Source: Rhynchopus euleeides (lineage: Eukaryota > Euglenozoa > Diplonemea > Diplonemida > Diplonemidae). Taken from it: a DNA stretch of 64,000 nucleotides. The notes below the pieces were generated by a model. The model had not been told where the DNA came from. It did not search any database and saw only the letters and a program-made list of their open reading frames with translations. Made by a program: the position numbers and the translations under genes. This document shows, piece after piece, positions 50,285 to 58,808 of the stretch. The first letter of the stretch is position 1. Every line of letters starts with the position of its first letter. Location: NCBI GenBank assembly GCA_963210315.1, contig OY723270.1:1054001-1118000 (forward strand), in the 5' to 3' direction.

Positions 50285-51305
50285 TCACCACTCGATCTTC
50301 GCCGACACCTGTGCTGTCTCGCGCGCGTGTGCGTTTTCCGCCGCTGATACGTAACGCATCACACCGTCGACCGTCGCGTGTCTCGAGAGGAGGCGCACCT
50401 CCTCCAGTGGAACGTTCTTCCGCGCAAGCTGTGTGAGTGCCCCCCTCCGCAGAGAGTGTGCCGTGAGCCCCCTCCGTGCCCGCTTGACGGCTTTTACCAC
50501 GGTCCGGTAGGTGACGTCCGCCGGGAACAGTCTCGTCTCTCCTGCACTGCGCGCCCTGCGGAGGCGGTGTCGGAGGATACGGTGTAGGTCCTTCGGCAGG
50601 GAGATTCCTGTGCTGTGACCCATGTGGAAAGGGTCCGCCTTCGACTGGGTCCAGCGCACGTATATCGGCTCGCTGCGCTTTTCCGCTGTGACGTCCTTCA
50701 CATCCAAACGCAGTGCGTCCGAAAGCCCTTGCCGCACCCCCCCACATGATGCCGAGCAGCAGTTTCACGATGGGACGTGGCTCCTTCGCTAGCGCCTCCC
50801 GGATGTTGTGGGCTGTTGCTGGTTCTGCTTGCTTCTGTGGTCGTAGTGCTCCTCCCCGCTTCAGCGCCCGCCTGTAGTCCGCCACAATTTGTCTTCCGTC
50901 GAGGGGGAACGCTGCGAAGCGTCTGAGTGCTGCTGCAAGGTTGTTGAGGTACTGGAGGGCGGACTGCACTGATAGCCCGTCCTTCCGTTGCTTCGTGACC
51001 CACAGCACCGCCCCTTCGTCGTGTGGCAGTGTCCGCCTCTCCGCTTTCATCCACCCTTCCCGGAACTGCGAGTATCTGTCGTATGTGCGGCGGAGGGCCC
51101 CCCAGTATGTGGGTGCGAGGGCTTGGGACAGGGTGTGCTGTAGTTCCTGGCGAATGGTGGTTGCTTCCTCCGGGGTCACGCTCGTCTCGGTCTTGCGGGG
51201 GCGTCCTCTTGTTGACGGGGGGGCAGATGGTACTGCCTTCACATACACCACCGCGGCGGGGGGGAGGGTCGTGGCCCGCGGGCGTCCCCTGCTGGTGTCG
51301 GGAAG
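50285..51305 (-). pseudogene. Tyrosine recombinase of the YR retroelement, with a homopolymer frameshift
   Basis: Would integrate a circular DNA copy by site-specific recombination. The N-terminal part (51305 to about 50740) carries a SAM-like core-binding region (ALAPTYWGALRRTYDRYSQF). The catalytic part (about 50738-50285) has the first Arg in RQGLSDALRL, then HSLRRGALTQLA (His-x-x-Arg), RHATVDGVMRYVS with the second His and the nucleophile Tyr, complete for the family. The two parts are in different frames, separated at a run of seven G (minus strand, 50737-50743); six G would keep one frame. The N-terminal part is in frame with gag after a single UGA. The frameshift may be decay, a sequencing error, or a programmed site. 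Confidence 0.8.
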
Positions 51306-52376
51306 TCACTGTCGCTTGCCTTTCCCCCCCCGTCCTTTGTGGTGGCCCTTTCCCGAGTAGGGCGCGGGGCGGTCCTGCGTGTTACGCTCCTGCAGGAACC
51401 GCTCCTGAAACGCGGCCCGCCTCTCCTGCGTGTCGTCCTGCGTGGCCCGCCCCTCCCGGAGTAGGCGCCCGTGTGCCACCGCATCGTACTTCGCTGGGTC
51501 CATAATCTTCGCCTTTGCCAGGTAGAGGCGGGCGCCCGCTCGCCCCTTCAGGAGAAAGTGTGAGTTCATAGCGACGATTGTCTTGTGAAGGGCCTCGATA
51601 AACCGGTCCGGATCGTCGTCGTCGCGGATCAGCCCCATTGTCTGAAACAGAGAGTCGAAGGCCTGGATGAGCTGGTGTTGCCAGTCCGGTGAACTCGGGG
51701 CATCGCTGAGCTCCGCCTGTCGGAAAACCCGGGATACCTCAGCTTTCACCAACCTGCGTCCGGGGGCAGTGGCGATCGACGATCCCCAGGTCGACACGAT
51801 GTGGGCGGAGAAGTCAGCGGGCAGCTCGGCCTCCGTCCGCTGCAGCGCCTTCTGCAGAGTGGCGATCTGCTTCGCCTGCGTCTCCACGGTCTTCTTCAGC
51901 TCCTTCAGCTCCTTCTCCAGCCGGCCTGTCAACTTCAGCAGGTACTCCAGCGAGTTCGCCACGCGGAGATCGGTGTTCGAGTCGGCGGGGTGGTGTGCGT
52001 CCCTGTGCTGGAGGCCCGTGCCACTCTGGCTGTCCGCCTCGCTGTACTCCCCGTCCTCGCCTAGCTCGCCCGCCCCTGCTGCCAGGTCCGCCGCGGTCTC
52101 CTCGTCGACCGCCTGCCGGACCCATGCGCACTCGGGGCACACCCAGCCCCTGTCCCCTGCGCCCTCGAGCCATTCGGGGACGATGTGCGCCGGGATGTGC
52201 TCTCTCATGCACGTCCTGACCGTGGTCCCACCGCAGTCGTGGCAGCTGAATGCGGTCCTGGCTGTGTGCGTTGTATTGCAGGTTTCGAATATGCACTCGG
52301 GGCGACGCTCTGCTGGCTCGTTGTCGGGGTGGGCGGGGTCGGGAACCTTCAGGGTGTCCCAATCCAGAGTGGCCAT
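51306..52376 (-). CDS. Gag-like protein of the YR retroelement
   Basis: 356 residues from ATG, MATLDWDTLKVPDPAHPDN. An N-terminal Cys/His-rich segment (about residues 28-85: CIFETC, CHDCGG, CMREH, CPECAW) resembles a treble-clef zinc finger. It is followed by an acidic linker, a coiled coil (about 135-175, LEKELKELKKTVETQAKQIA), a helical domain, and a basic tail rich in Gly/Lys (GKGHHKGRGGKGKRQ), as expected for RNA binding. It ends with UGA at 51306-51308. The YR frame continues in the same phase directly after this stop. I assign gag by position and composition, not by a named family. Confidence 0.7.
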   Translation of the reverse strand: MATLDWDTLKVPDPAHPDNEPAERRPECIFETCNTTHTARTAFSCHDCGGTTVRTCMREHIPAHIVPEWLEGAGDRGWVCPECAWVRQAVDEETAADLAAGAGELGEDGEYSEADSQSGTGLQHRDAHHPADSNTDLRVANSLEYLLKLTGRLEKELKELKKTVETQAKQIATLQKALQRTEAELPADFSAHIVSTWGSSIATAPGRRLVKAEVSRVFRQAELSDAPSSPDWQHQLIQAFDSLFQTMGLIRDDDDPDRFIEALHKTIVAMNSHFLLKGRAGARLYLAKAKIMDPAKYDAVAHGRLLREGRATQDDTQERRAAFQERFLQERNTQDRPAPYSGKGHHKGRGGKGKRQ

Positions 52377-52385
52377 CTTCTCTGT

Positions 52386-52765
52386 TACGCAGCTCGGCGT
52401 AGTTACTGTCCCTCTCTGTTTGTTACACGCAGCACGGCGTTGTTACTGTCCCTCTCTGTAAGATACACGCAGCTCGGCGTAGTTACTGTCCCTCTCTGTT
52501 TGTTACACGCAGCACGGCGTTGTTACTGTCCCTCTCTGTAAGATACACGCAGCTCGGCGTAGTTACTGTCCCTCTCTGTTTGTTACACGCAGCACGGCGT
52601 TGTTACTGCCCCTCTCTGTAAGATACACGCAGCTCGGCGTAGTTACTGTCCCTCTCTGACCTCAAAATACGCGCAGCTCGGCGTACTCCCTCAGCCCGTA
52701 GTTACGCACGGCGTAGTTACTGTCCCTCTCTCTTCAGAACAACCACGCAGCTCGGCGTACTCTGT
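52386..52765 (-). repeat. 40-bp tandem repeats in the retroelement 5' region
   Basis: About ten units of 40 bp containing ACGCAGCTCGGCGTAGTTAC or ACGCAGCACGGCGTTGTTAC and TGTCCCTCTCTG, alternating as 80-bp dimers, with irregular units at the far end. They lie between the gag start and the element boundary, so they could act in RNA packaging, promotion or template switching. Confidence 0.9.
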
Positions 52766-52814
52766 CCGCTTCTGTCACTCTTGCCTCCCTCTTGATTCTC
52801 TCGCCTGCTTGATA

Positions 52815-52952
52815 GTTTGTTGCGTTGACGCTTCTACACACAAAACCCTGAACTGATCACACCCTGAGCCTGATGAAGGGTGGGGTTAGTGTATAGAGCA
52901 CGTTTGGTTGCAGCTGTGGTGGGGCGCTTTCCGCTCACACGAGTGTGCTTAA
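52815..52952. mobile_element. Right half of the split short TIR element
   Basis: Continues the copy interrupted at 48408, beginning again with the 24 bp that end the left half, and finishing CACACGAGTGTGCTT before the host element resumes. Confidence 0.8.
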
Positions 52953-53110
52953 AAAAATAATGTCGAGCGGTCCCTGTGCATTGTTCAGCCCTCACAGGAC
53001 GAGAAGGCACGGCGGGGCCCGTGTCACGGGTAAACATTGAGATCAACCTGTCATCCTGGGCCAAGCCAAGATGGGAGCTGGCCGCCTGGGGCAATGCAGG
53101 AGCAACGGCT

Positions 53111-53630
53111 AGTGCTCGTGCTGGCACGAAGCGGAGCCAGGCAGTGCTGTCCCGAGAACGGGCCGAGCCAGACAGTGCTGTCCCAAGGGTGGGCCGAGCC
53201 AGACAGTGATGTCCCGAGAATGGGCCGAGCCAGGCAGTGCTGTCCCAAGGGTGGGCCGAGCCAGACAGTGCTGTCCCGAGAACGGGCCGAGCCAGACAGT
53301 GCTGTCCCGAGAATGGGCCGAGCCAGGCAGTGCTGTCCCAAGGGTGGGCCGAGCCAGACAGTGCTGTCCCGAGAATGGGCCGAGCCAGACAGTGCTGTCC
53401 CGAGAATGGGCCGAGCCAGACAGTGCTGTCCCGAGAATGGGCCGAGCCAGGCAGTGCTGTCCCAAGGGTGGGCCGAGCCAGACAGTGCTGTCCCGAGAAC
53501 GGGCCGAGCCAGACAGTGCTGTCCCGAGGGTGGGCCGAGCTAGGCAGTGCTGTCCCGAGAATGGGCCGAGCCACGCAGTCCTGTCCAGAGGGTGGGCCGA
53601 GCCAGGCAGTGATGTCCCGAGGGTGGGCCG
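53111..53630 (-). repeat. Array C of copy 3
   Basis: About 17 units of 31 bp, with the first ten or so in the same variant order as copy 2, showing recent common origin of copies 2 and 3. Confidence 0.92.
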
Positions 53631-54345
53631 ACATCACATCCGGTCTCGGCCCGCTGTCTGGACCGCAGCAACAAGAAATCTGCGCTGCATGCACAGGAGC
53701 AGGGGGACTTGGCCCGTCCGCACTCCGACATTGCACCGCGCTGCCCCAGCGCTCCAGATCACAAGGCCCCCTGTGCCGCAGGAGGTGGAGACGTCGCACA
53801 CCAGCAGGATGACGTCGCAGACCAGTTCACCACCCCCAACAGTAGGTCACACTCCGCCTCGCCTGTAGGCCGTCTACTGTATGCAGGAGTCTGCGTGTGT
53901 TGATAAAGACACACACGCCCGGCACACCTGATTCTATGGGCAGCGCTCGTAACTCTCTCGGCGCCAAGTCGAAGCTGAGCAAGATTTGGTTGGACGGTGC
54001 AAATATAGCTAGCCTTGCGGGCTCGCTAAGACACTCTCCGAGCTAGCTACATGAACACAACATTGCACATCGCACGGTTTCGAAGGATGGGTACGCGATG
54101 CGGGTTTAGGTCTTGTGCTAATGTTACACACAGCAAGATCCCTGACGGAGGGGATCGATGGAGGCACTGAGGAGATCATGACTGGGAAGGGGTCCTGCAT
54201 CGAACCCCCTCTGAGTGGAGCAAACACTCGGTACTCCGGGCGCCACGTTCTGCTCGGCTGGACATCACCCCGAGGTCGTGGCCACGGCCCCCGACCACTC
54301 ACTGCGGGGAGCTTCCCGTCCAGACAGTGTCTGGACATCACTCCT

Positions 54346-55005
54346 GGGCTCGACCCACTGGGCCGAGCCGACGAGTCGTGTCCAGACACTGGGCCGAGCC
54401 CAGGAGTGCTGTCCAGACACTGGGCCGAGCCCAGGAGTGATGTCCAGACCCTGGGCCGAGCCAGGGAGTGGTGTCCAGACACTGGGCCGAGCCCAGGAGT
54501 GATGTCCAGACCCTGGGCCGAGCCAGGGAGTGGTGTCCAGACCCTGGGCCGAGCCCAGGAGTGCTGTCCAGGCACTGGGCCGAGCTCAGGAGTGCTGTCC
54601 AGTCCCTGGGCCGAGCCAGGGAGTGGTGTCCAGACCCTGGGCCGAGCCCAGGAGTGCTGTCCAGACCCTGGGCCGAGCCAGGGAGTGGTGTCCAGACACT
54701 GGGCCGAGCCCAGGAGTGGTGTCCAGACACTGGGCCGAGCCCAGGAGTGATGTCCAGACACTGGGCCGAGCCAGGGAGTGGTGTCCAGACACTGGGCCGA
54801 GCCCAGGAGTGATGTCCACACTGGGCCGAGCCAGGGAGTGATGTCCAGACCCTGGGCCGAGCCAGGGAGTGGTGTCCAGACCCTGGGCCGAGCCCAGGAG
54901 TGCTGTCCAGACACTGGGCCGAGCTCAGGAGTGCTGTCCAGACACTGGGCCGAGCCAGGGAGTGATGTCCAGTCCCTGGGCCGAGCCCAGGAGTGCTGTC
55001 CAGAC
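54346..55005 (-). repeat. Array B of copy 3
   Basis: About 21 units of about 31 bp; shorter than in copy 2, with one unit shortened (GATGTCCACACTGGGCC) that also occurs in copy 2 near 45950. Confidence 0.92.
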
Positions 55006-55007
55006 AC

Positions 55008-55218
55008 TGACGATGTCCTGCCTCATACCCGCCATGCCCGCAATGCACTTCCGGATCACATGGTTGTGGATTTCTAGCGCCTTCCGCATTCCCTCGAAAG
55101 ACTTCTCCAAGCAGAGGGTCGAGGCCTGCACGTCTGTGACCACGAGTGTCGTGATCTTCGTCTCTGTGGAGTAGTCATCGAAGAGCAGCGCCTGCTGGCT
55201 GTCTTCGTTCAGCATCCT
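55008..55218 (-). pseudogene. Captured cyclase fragment, copy 3
   Basis: Third copy of the truncated class III cyclase piece, identical in the regions compared to that of copy 2 (KALEIHNH), on the minus strand between arrays A and B. Confidence 0.65.
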
Positions 55219-55220
55219 AC

Positions 55221-56090
55221 GACTAGGCCGGCTATGGGCCGATCTCGCCCGTACTGGGCCGGACATGGGCCGATCTCGGCAGTACTGGGCCGGCTATGGG
55301 CCGATCTCGCACGTACTGGGCCGGCTATGGGCCGATCTCGCCCGATCTCGCCCGGCAGTGCTGGGCCGGCTATGGGCCGATCTCGGCAGTGCTGGGCCGG
55401 CTATGGGCCGATCTCGCCCGTACTGGGCCGGCTATGGGCCGATCTCGGCAGTGCTGGGACGGCTATGGGCCGATCTCGCCCGTACTGGGCCGGCTATGGG
55501 CCGATCTCGGCAGTGCTGGGCCGGCTACGGGCCGATCTCGGCCGTACTGGGCCGGACATGGGCCGATCTCGCCCGTACTGGGCCGGCTATGGGCCGATCT
55601 CGGCAGTGCTGGGCCGGACATGGGCCGATCTCGGCAGTGCTGGGCCCGCTATGGGCCGATCTCCCCCGTACTGGGCCGGCTATGGGCCGATCTCGGCAGT
55701 GCTGGGCCGGCTACGGGCCGATCTCGGCCGTACTGGGCCGGACATGGGCCGATCTCGCCCGTACTGGGCCGGCTATGGGCCGATCTCGGCAGTGCTGGGC
55801 CGGCTATGGGCCGATCTCGCCCGTACTGGGCCGGCTATGGGCCGATCTCGGCAGTGCTGGGCCGGCTATGGGCCGATCTCGGCAGTGCTGGGCCGGCTAT
55901 GGGCCGATCTCGCCCGTACTGGGCCGGACATGGGCCGATCTCAGCAGTGCTGGGCCGGCTATGGGCCGATCTCGCCCGTACTGGGCCGGCTATGGGCCGA
56001 TCTCGGCAGTGCTGGGCCGGACATGGGCCGATCTCGGCAGTGCTGGGCCGGCTATGGGCCGATCTCGCCCGTACTGGGCCGGGTCCAGGA
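55221..56090 (-). repeat. Array A of copy 3
   Basis: About 28 units of 31 bp of the two main variants, including the irregular block at about 55335-55365 shared with copy 2. Confidence 0.92.
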
Positions 56091-56402
56091 GTGGTGTCCA
56101 GACCCTGGGCCGACCCAGGCTGTGGGTGGTGCATTTTGGTGCATTTTCCGTCGGTTTAGGTGAAAATTGTCGAAATTTGTCGAAATTTGACGACAGGTGA
56201 CGAACAGCGAGAATCCCCGAAAAACCGGTTTTTAATTCATTTTTGGGGGGGGGTCTTCGCTGACGAAGTTTTTGTCGAAGACCCCTGTCGTCGTCGTCAG
56301 AACACTGCCGTCTTCGGTGAAAAACCCCCTGAAACAGCCGTTTTCCTAATTATGTGACGAACGACGAAGTTTGTCGAAGTTTGTCGACCAGCGAAGACCC
56401 CC

Positions 56403-58808
56403 TTTGACAGCCGATTCTGCGGGCGTCTTAGCGCATTGTGTATGCGCCTGGGACAAACCAGTTTTTCACACACAACAAGAAGCTTGTCACAGTGAAAAAG
56501 ATGGTTGGCAGCGCTTTGGGTGACAAACGCAATCTACCTTGCCTTGTTGCTACTACTGTCACCAACCTTCATCAGGCAAAACACGTGAGGTTTGTTCACC
56601 CGGGTTTGGTGCACAAACAACGCCTTATCTTTTTTTAAGCACACTCGTGTGAGCGGAAAGCGCCCCACCACAGCTGCAACCAAACGTGCTCTATACACTA
56701 ACCCCACCCTTCATCAGGCTCGTGTAGAAGCGTCAACGCAACAAACAAAAGGAAATTCATCAGAGCGGTTGTAGCTGTGAAGTGATAGGGCGCTTTCCTT
56801 TCGGAAGCCTGAATGGGCAAGACGTCTCGTTCCGAGCAGGGGCATTCCCCCCCACCCCACCCCCACCCCCCACGGAAAAAACCGCTTTTTTGTTTGGTGT
56901 GGCTGAATCATTCACGATGATATGATGCGTTAGACGGTGTGCCTCGGCCGCCCCTTGTGTGGCGCATGCTGCCTCCAGACCCACAAAGCCCCTGGGGGGG
57001 GGGGGGGGTGTTGATAACCCCTTTCGGCGGTGGTGGAAAGGGGCTTCAGCGCATCACAGGGTGGGGGGCGGGGATCACGGGGGGCTACCCCGCTTCTTCT
57101 ATGCACAAACGCGTTTGCATCCGCCCGGTGTCTTGCAGGGCCATCGGGCCATCGGCCACACCATTGGAAAGAATCTTCTTCGCCCGGAGGTTGTATATGA
57201 AAGATTTGAACGATTTTGGGCCGTGCCCAGGTCGGGTATTCAGTGCCCTTCGATCAGATGTTCCCTTGAGGGCAATCCGGCCTGGAGCGGTTCATATGCA
57301 ATGCGCCAGCCCTATTTTGCTTTGCATTTTTGTTTTGTTTGAAAGCTAGGATTTTCCCCACGCGGCGGCAGTTCTTTTTTGTTACTTCGCAGACCTGCCC
57401 CCACCTGATATTTTTCGCCAGATTTTGGCAAAACAAAAACAAGCCCCCGCAACAACCGCCAAAAAACTCTTCCAAAAAGGATTGCCGGGTTTCTTTTGTT
57501 TTGTTGGTGCAGCCTTCTGGTCACCTGCACGTTGGGGCGTGGAGTGTAGGTGAACAAAACATTGCCCCCACTGCAACCTTTTTAGTTCTGAACGCCTTCC
57601 GTGAGCACGGTGCGTTTCACACAAAAAGGAAAGGCACCCCCGGCCTAAAATATAACCAGGTGGCTGCCGTTATTCGATGCCAGCTTGCTCCCCCAACATT
57701 GCCCTGCCCAGTTGAGTGAACTTGTGAAGCTATGAATCTCTTGAAAATGGAAAACAGGCATGTAGCGGAGGGCTGCGTCAGAGATCCCCCCTCGGCGCTC
57801 TCTCCGCTAAAGAAATGCCTTTGACGTGCGCATGTGTGGGAGGACCTGTGCTCGGCACACCCCCACCACCCACGACGCGGGAGTCAGGGATCTGACTCTT
57901 CTTTATTTTTCGAGCCGTCGGCCCACGGATGACATGTCAGGTGGAAGCGATTCAATCCAAACCACCTGTGATGTGAAGCGTGGCCCACGTGGTGTTTGTC
58001 CCGGTGATTTATACTGCGGCACGTTGTCAGGAGTGAAACCACTTGTGATAACGGATGTGAAGCTGTTGCTGTATTGTCAGTGTAAAACAGTGTCGGTGAG
58101 CCGGATGGCCAGTCGGGTCTCCCGACTCCTGCGTCAAGCGCACATTCATGCTATTTTCAGGAATCGCCTCGCACACCACCACCCCTGCGTGTGGGTGTTC
58201 CTGCAATTATATATCCCTCTCCTCCACTTCCTTCATTCCCCGTTCCCACTTCGTTCTTTATCACCACTGGAGGGCCGCTGGCCCCCCCCATTTCTCTCTT
58301 CACTCCACCCACGCCCTTCGCCATGCCGGCACATCCTTCTTTGCCGGCTCTTCCACCAATGCAAAAAAACACGAGAAGAAAACACGGTCGCAATAAGATG
58401 TGCAGCCCCCCCACCCCACCCCCCCCCCCCCCCCCCACAGCTGCGCCGCAGTTTTAACATTTTTGTTACGCACACGGCTTTTCGCGCGGAAAGTGGCATT
58501 CAGCTCTGCCAAAATACACCCCACCACACACAGCACACACACAATACACAGTTTGTTGCTACGCTGGGCCGGTGCGCCCAGTCCCCCTCCACGCTACCCA
58601 CGCTACGCGACCCCTGCCCTCAACCCACACAGTGAGCCAGCATCCGAGCAGATCCGGTGCTCGGGTGTGCTTGCTTCCCCACCTCCTGCACAATAGGCAT
58701 CAGCCTGCTGCGGTGGGAGTGACCTCCATCATCACCCCCCACCCCCCCACCCCCTCCGCCTGACACTGCTCTAAAAAGGAATCACGCGCGTGTGCTCTGT
58801 GTGCTGGC
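56403..58808. other. Intergenic region before the adenylyl cyclase
   Basis: No gene is supported. A short frame at 56438-56638 (FFTHNKKLVTVKKMVGSALG) looks mildly protein-like but is unrecognised. Apart from the TIR element at 56637-56796 there are G runs near 57000, C runs near 58405-58438, and a 45-bp block (about 58468-58513, TTACGCACACGGC then CGCGCGGAAAGTGGCATTCA) shared with 47508-47560. The last 100 bp are pyrimidine-rich. Confidence 0.45.
56637..56796. mobile_element. Short TIR element (GCGTCAACGC family)
   Basis: Begins AAGCACACTCGTGTGAGCGG then AAAGCGCCCC, has CAAACGTGCTC and the core GTAGAAGCGTCAACGCAACA, and ends GTGATAGGGCGCTTT. It is inverted relative to the copy at 48150 and internally shorter by about 26 bp. 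It sits next to a run of seven T, again a homopolymer target. Confidence 0.8.

Larger units (their letters stand above)
48409..52814 (-). mobile_element. YR retroelement with gag, YR, RT-RNaseH order
   Basis: A 4.4 kb element on the minus strand with gag-like, tyrosine recombinase and RT-RNase H frames in that order, preceded by 40-bp tandem repeats. The gene order is the one I know for VIPER elements of trypanosomatids; DIRS and Ngaro place YR last. It splits a short TIR element, and a 24-bp sequence containing GCGTTGACGC is present on both sides (48385-48408 and 52815-52838). There is no integrase and there are no LTRs, as expected for this class. Confidence 0.85.
48011..56402 (-). mobile_element. 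Satellite-bearing TIR element, copy 3 (complete, interrupted)
   Basis: Ends GGGGGTCTTCGCTAGCCGGT (48011) and CAGCGAAGACCCCC (56402), with TTT on both sides (48008-48010 and 56403-56405). The right terminal region is split after 48149 by a 4.8 kb block of short TIR elements and a YR retroelement, and resumes at about 52953 with AAATAATGTCGAGCGG. Array C spans 53111-53630, the core 53631-54345, array B 54346-55005, the cyclase fragment 55008-55218, array A 55221-56090 and the left terminus 56091-56402. Without the insert it is about 3.6 kb. Confidence 0.88.

Noticed and set aside
57330..58635. Frames at 57330-57719 and 57826-58635 as genes
   Set aside because: Biased low-complexity translations with no domain, no repeated structure and no supporting motif.
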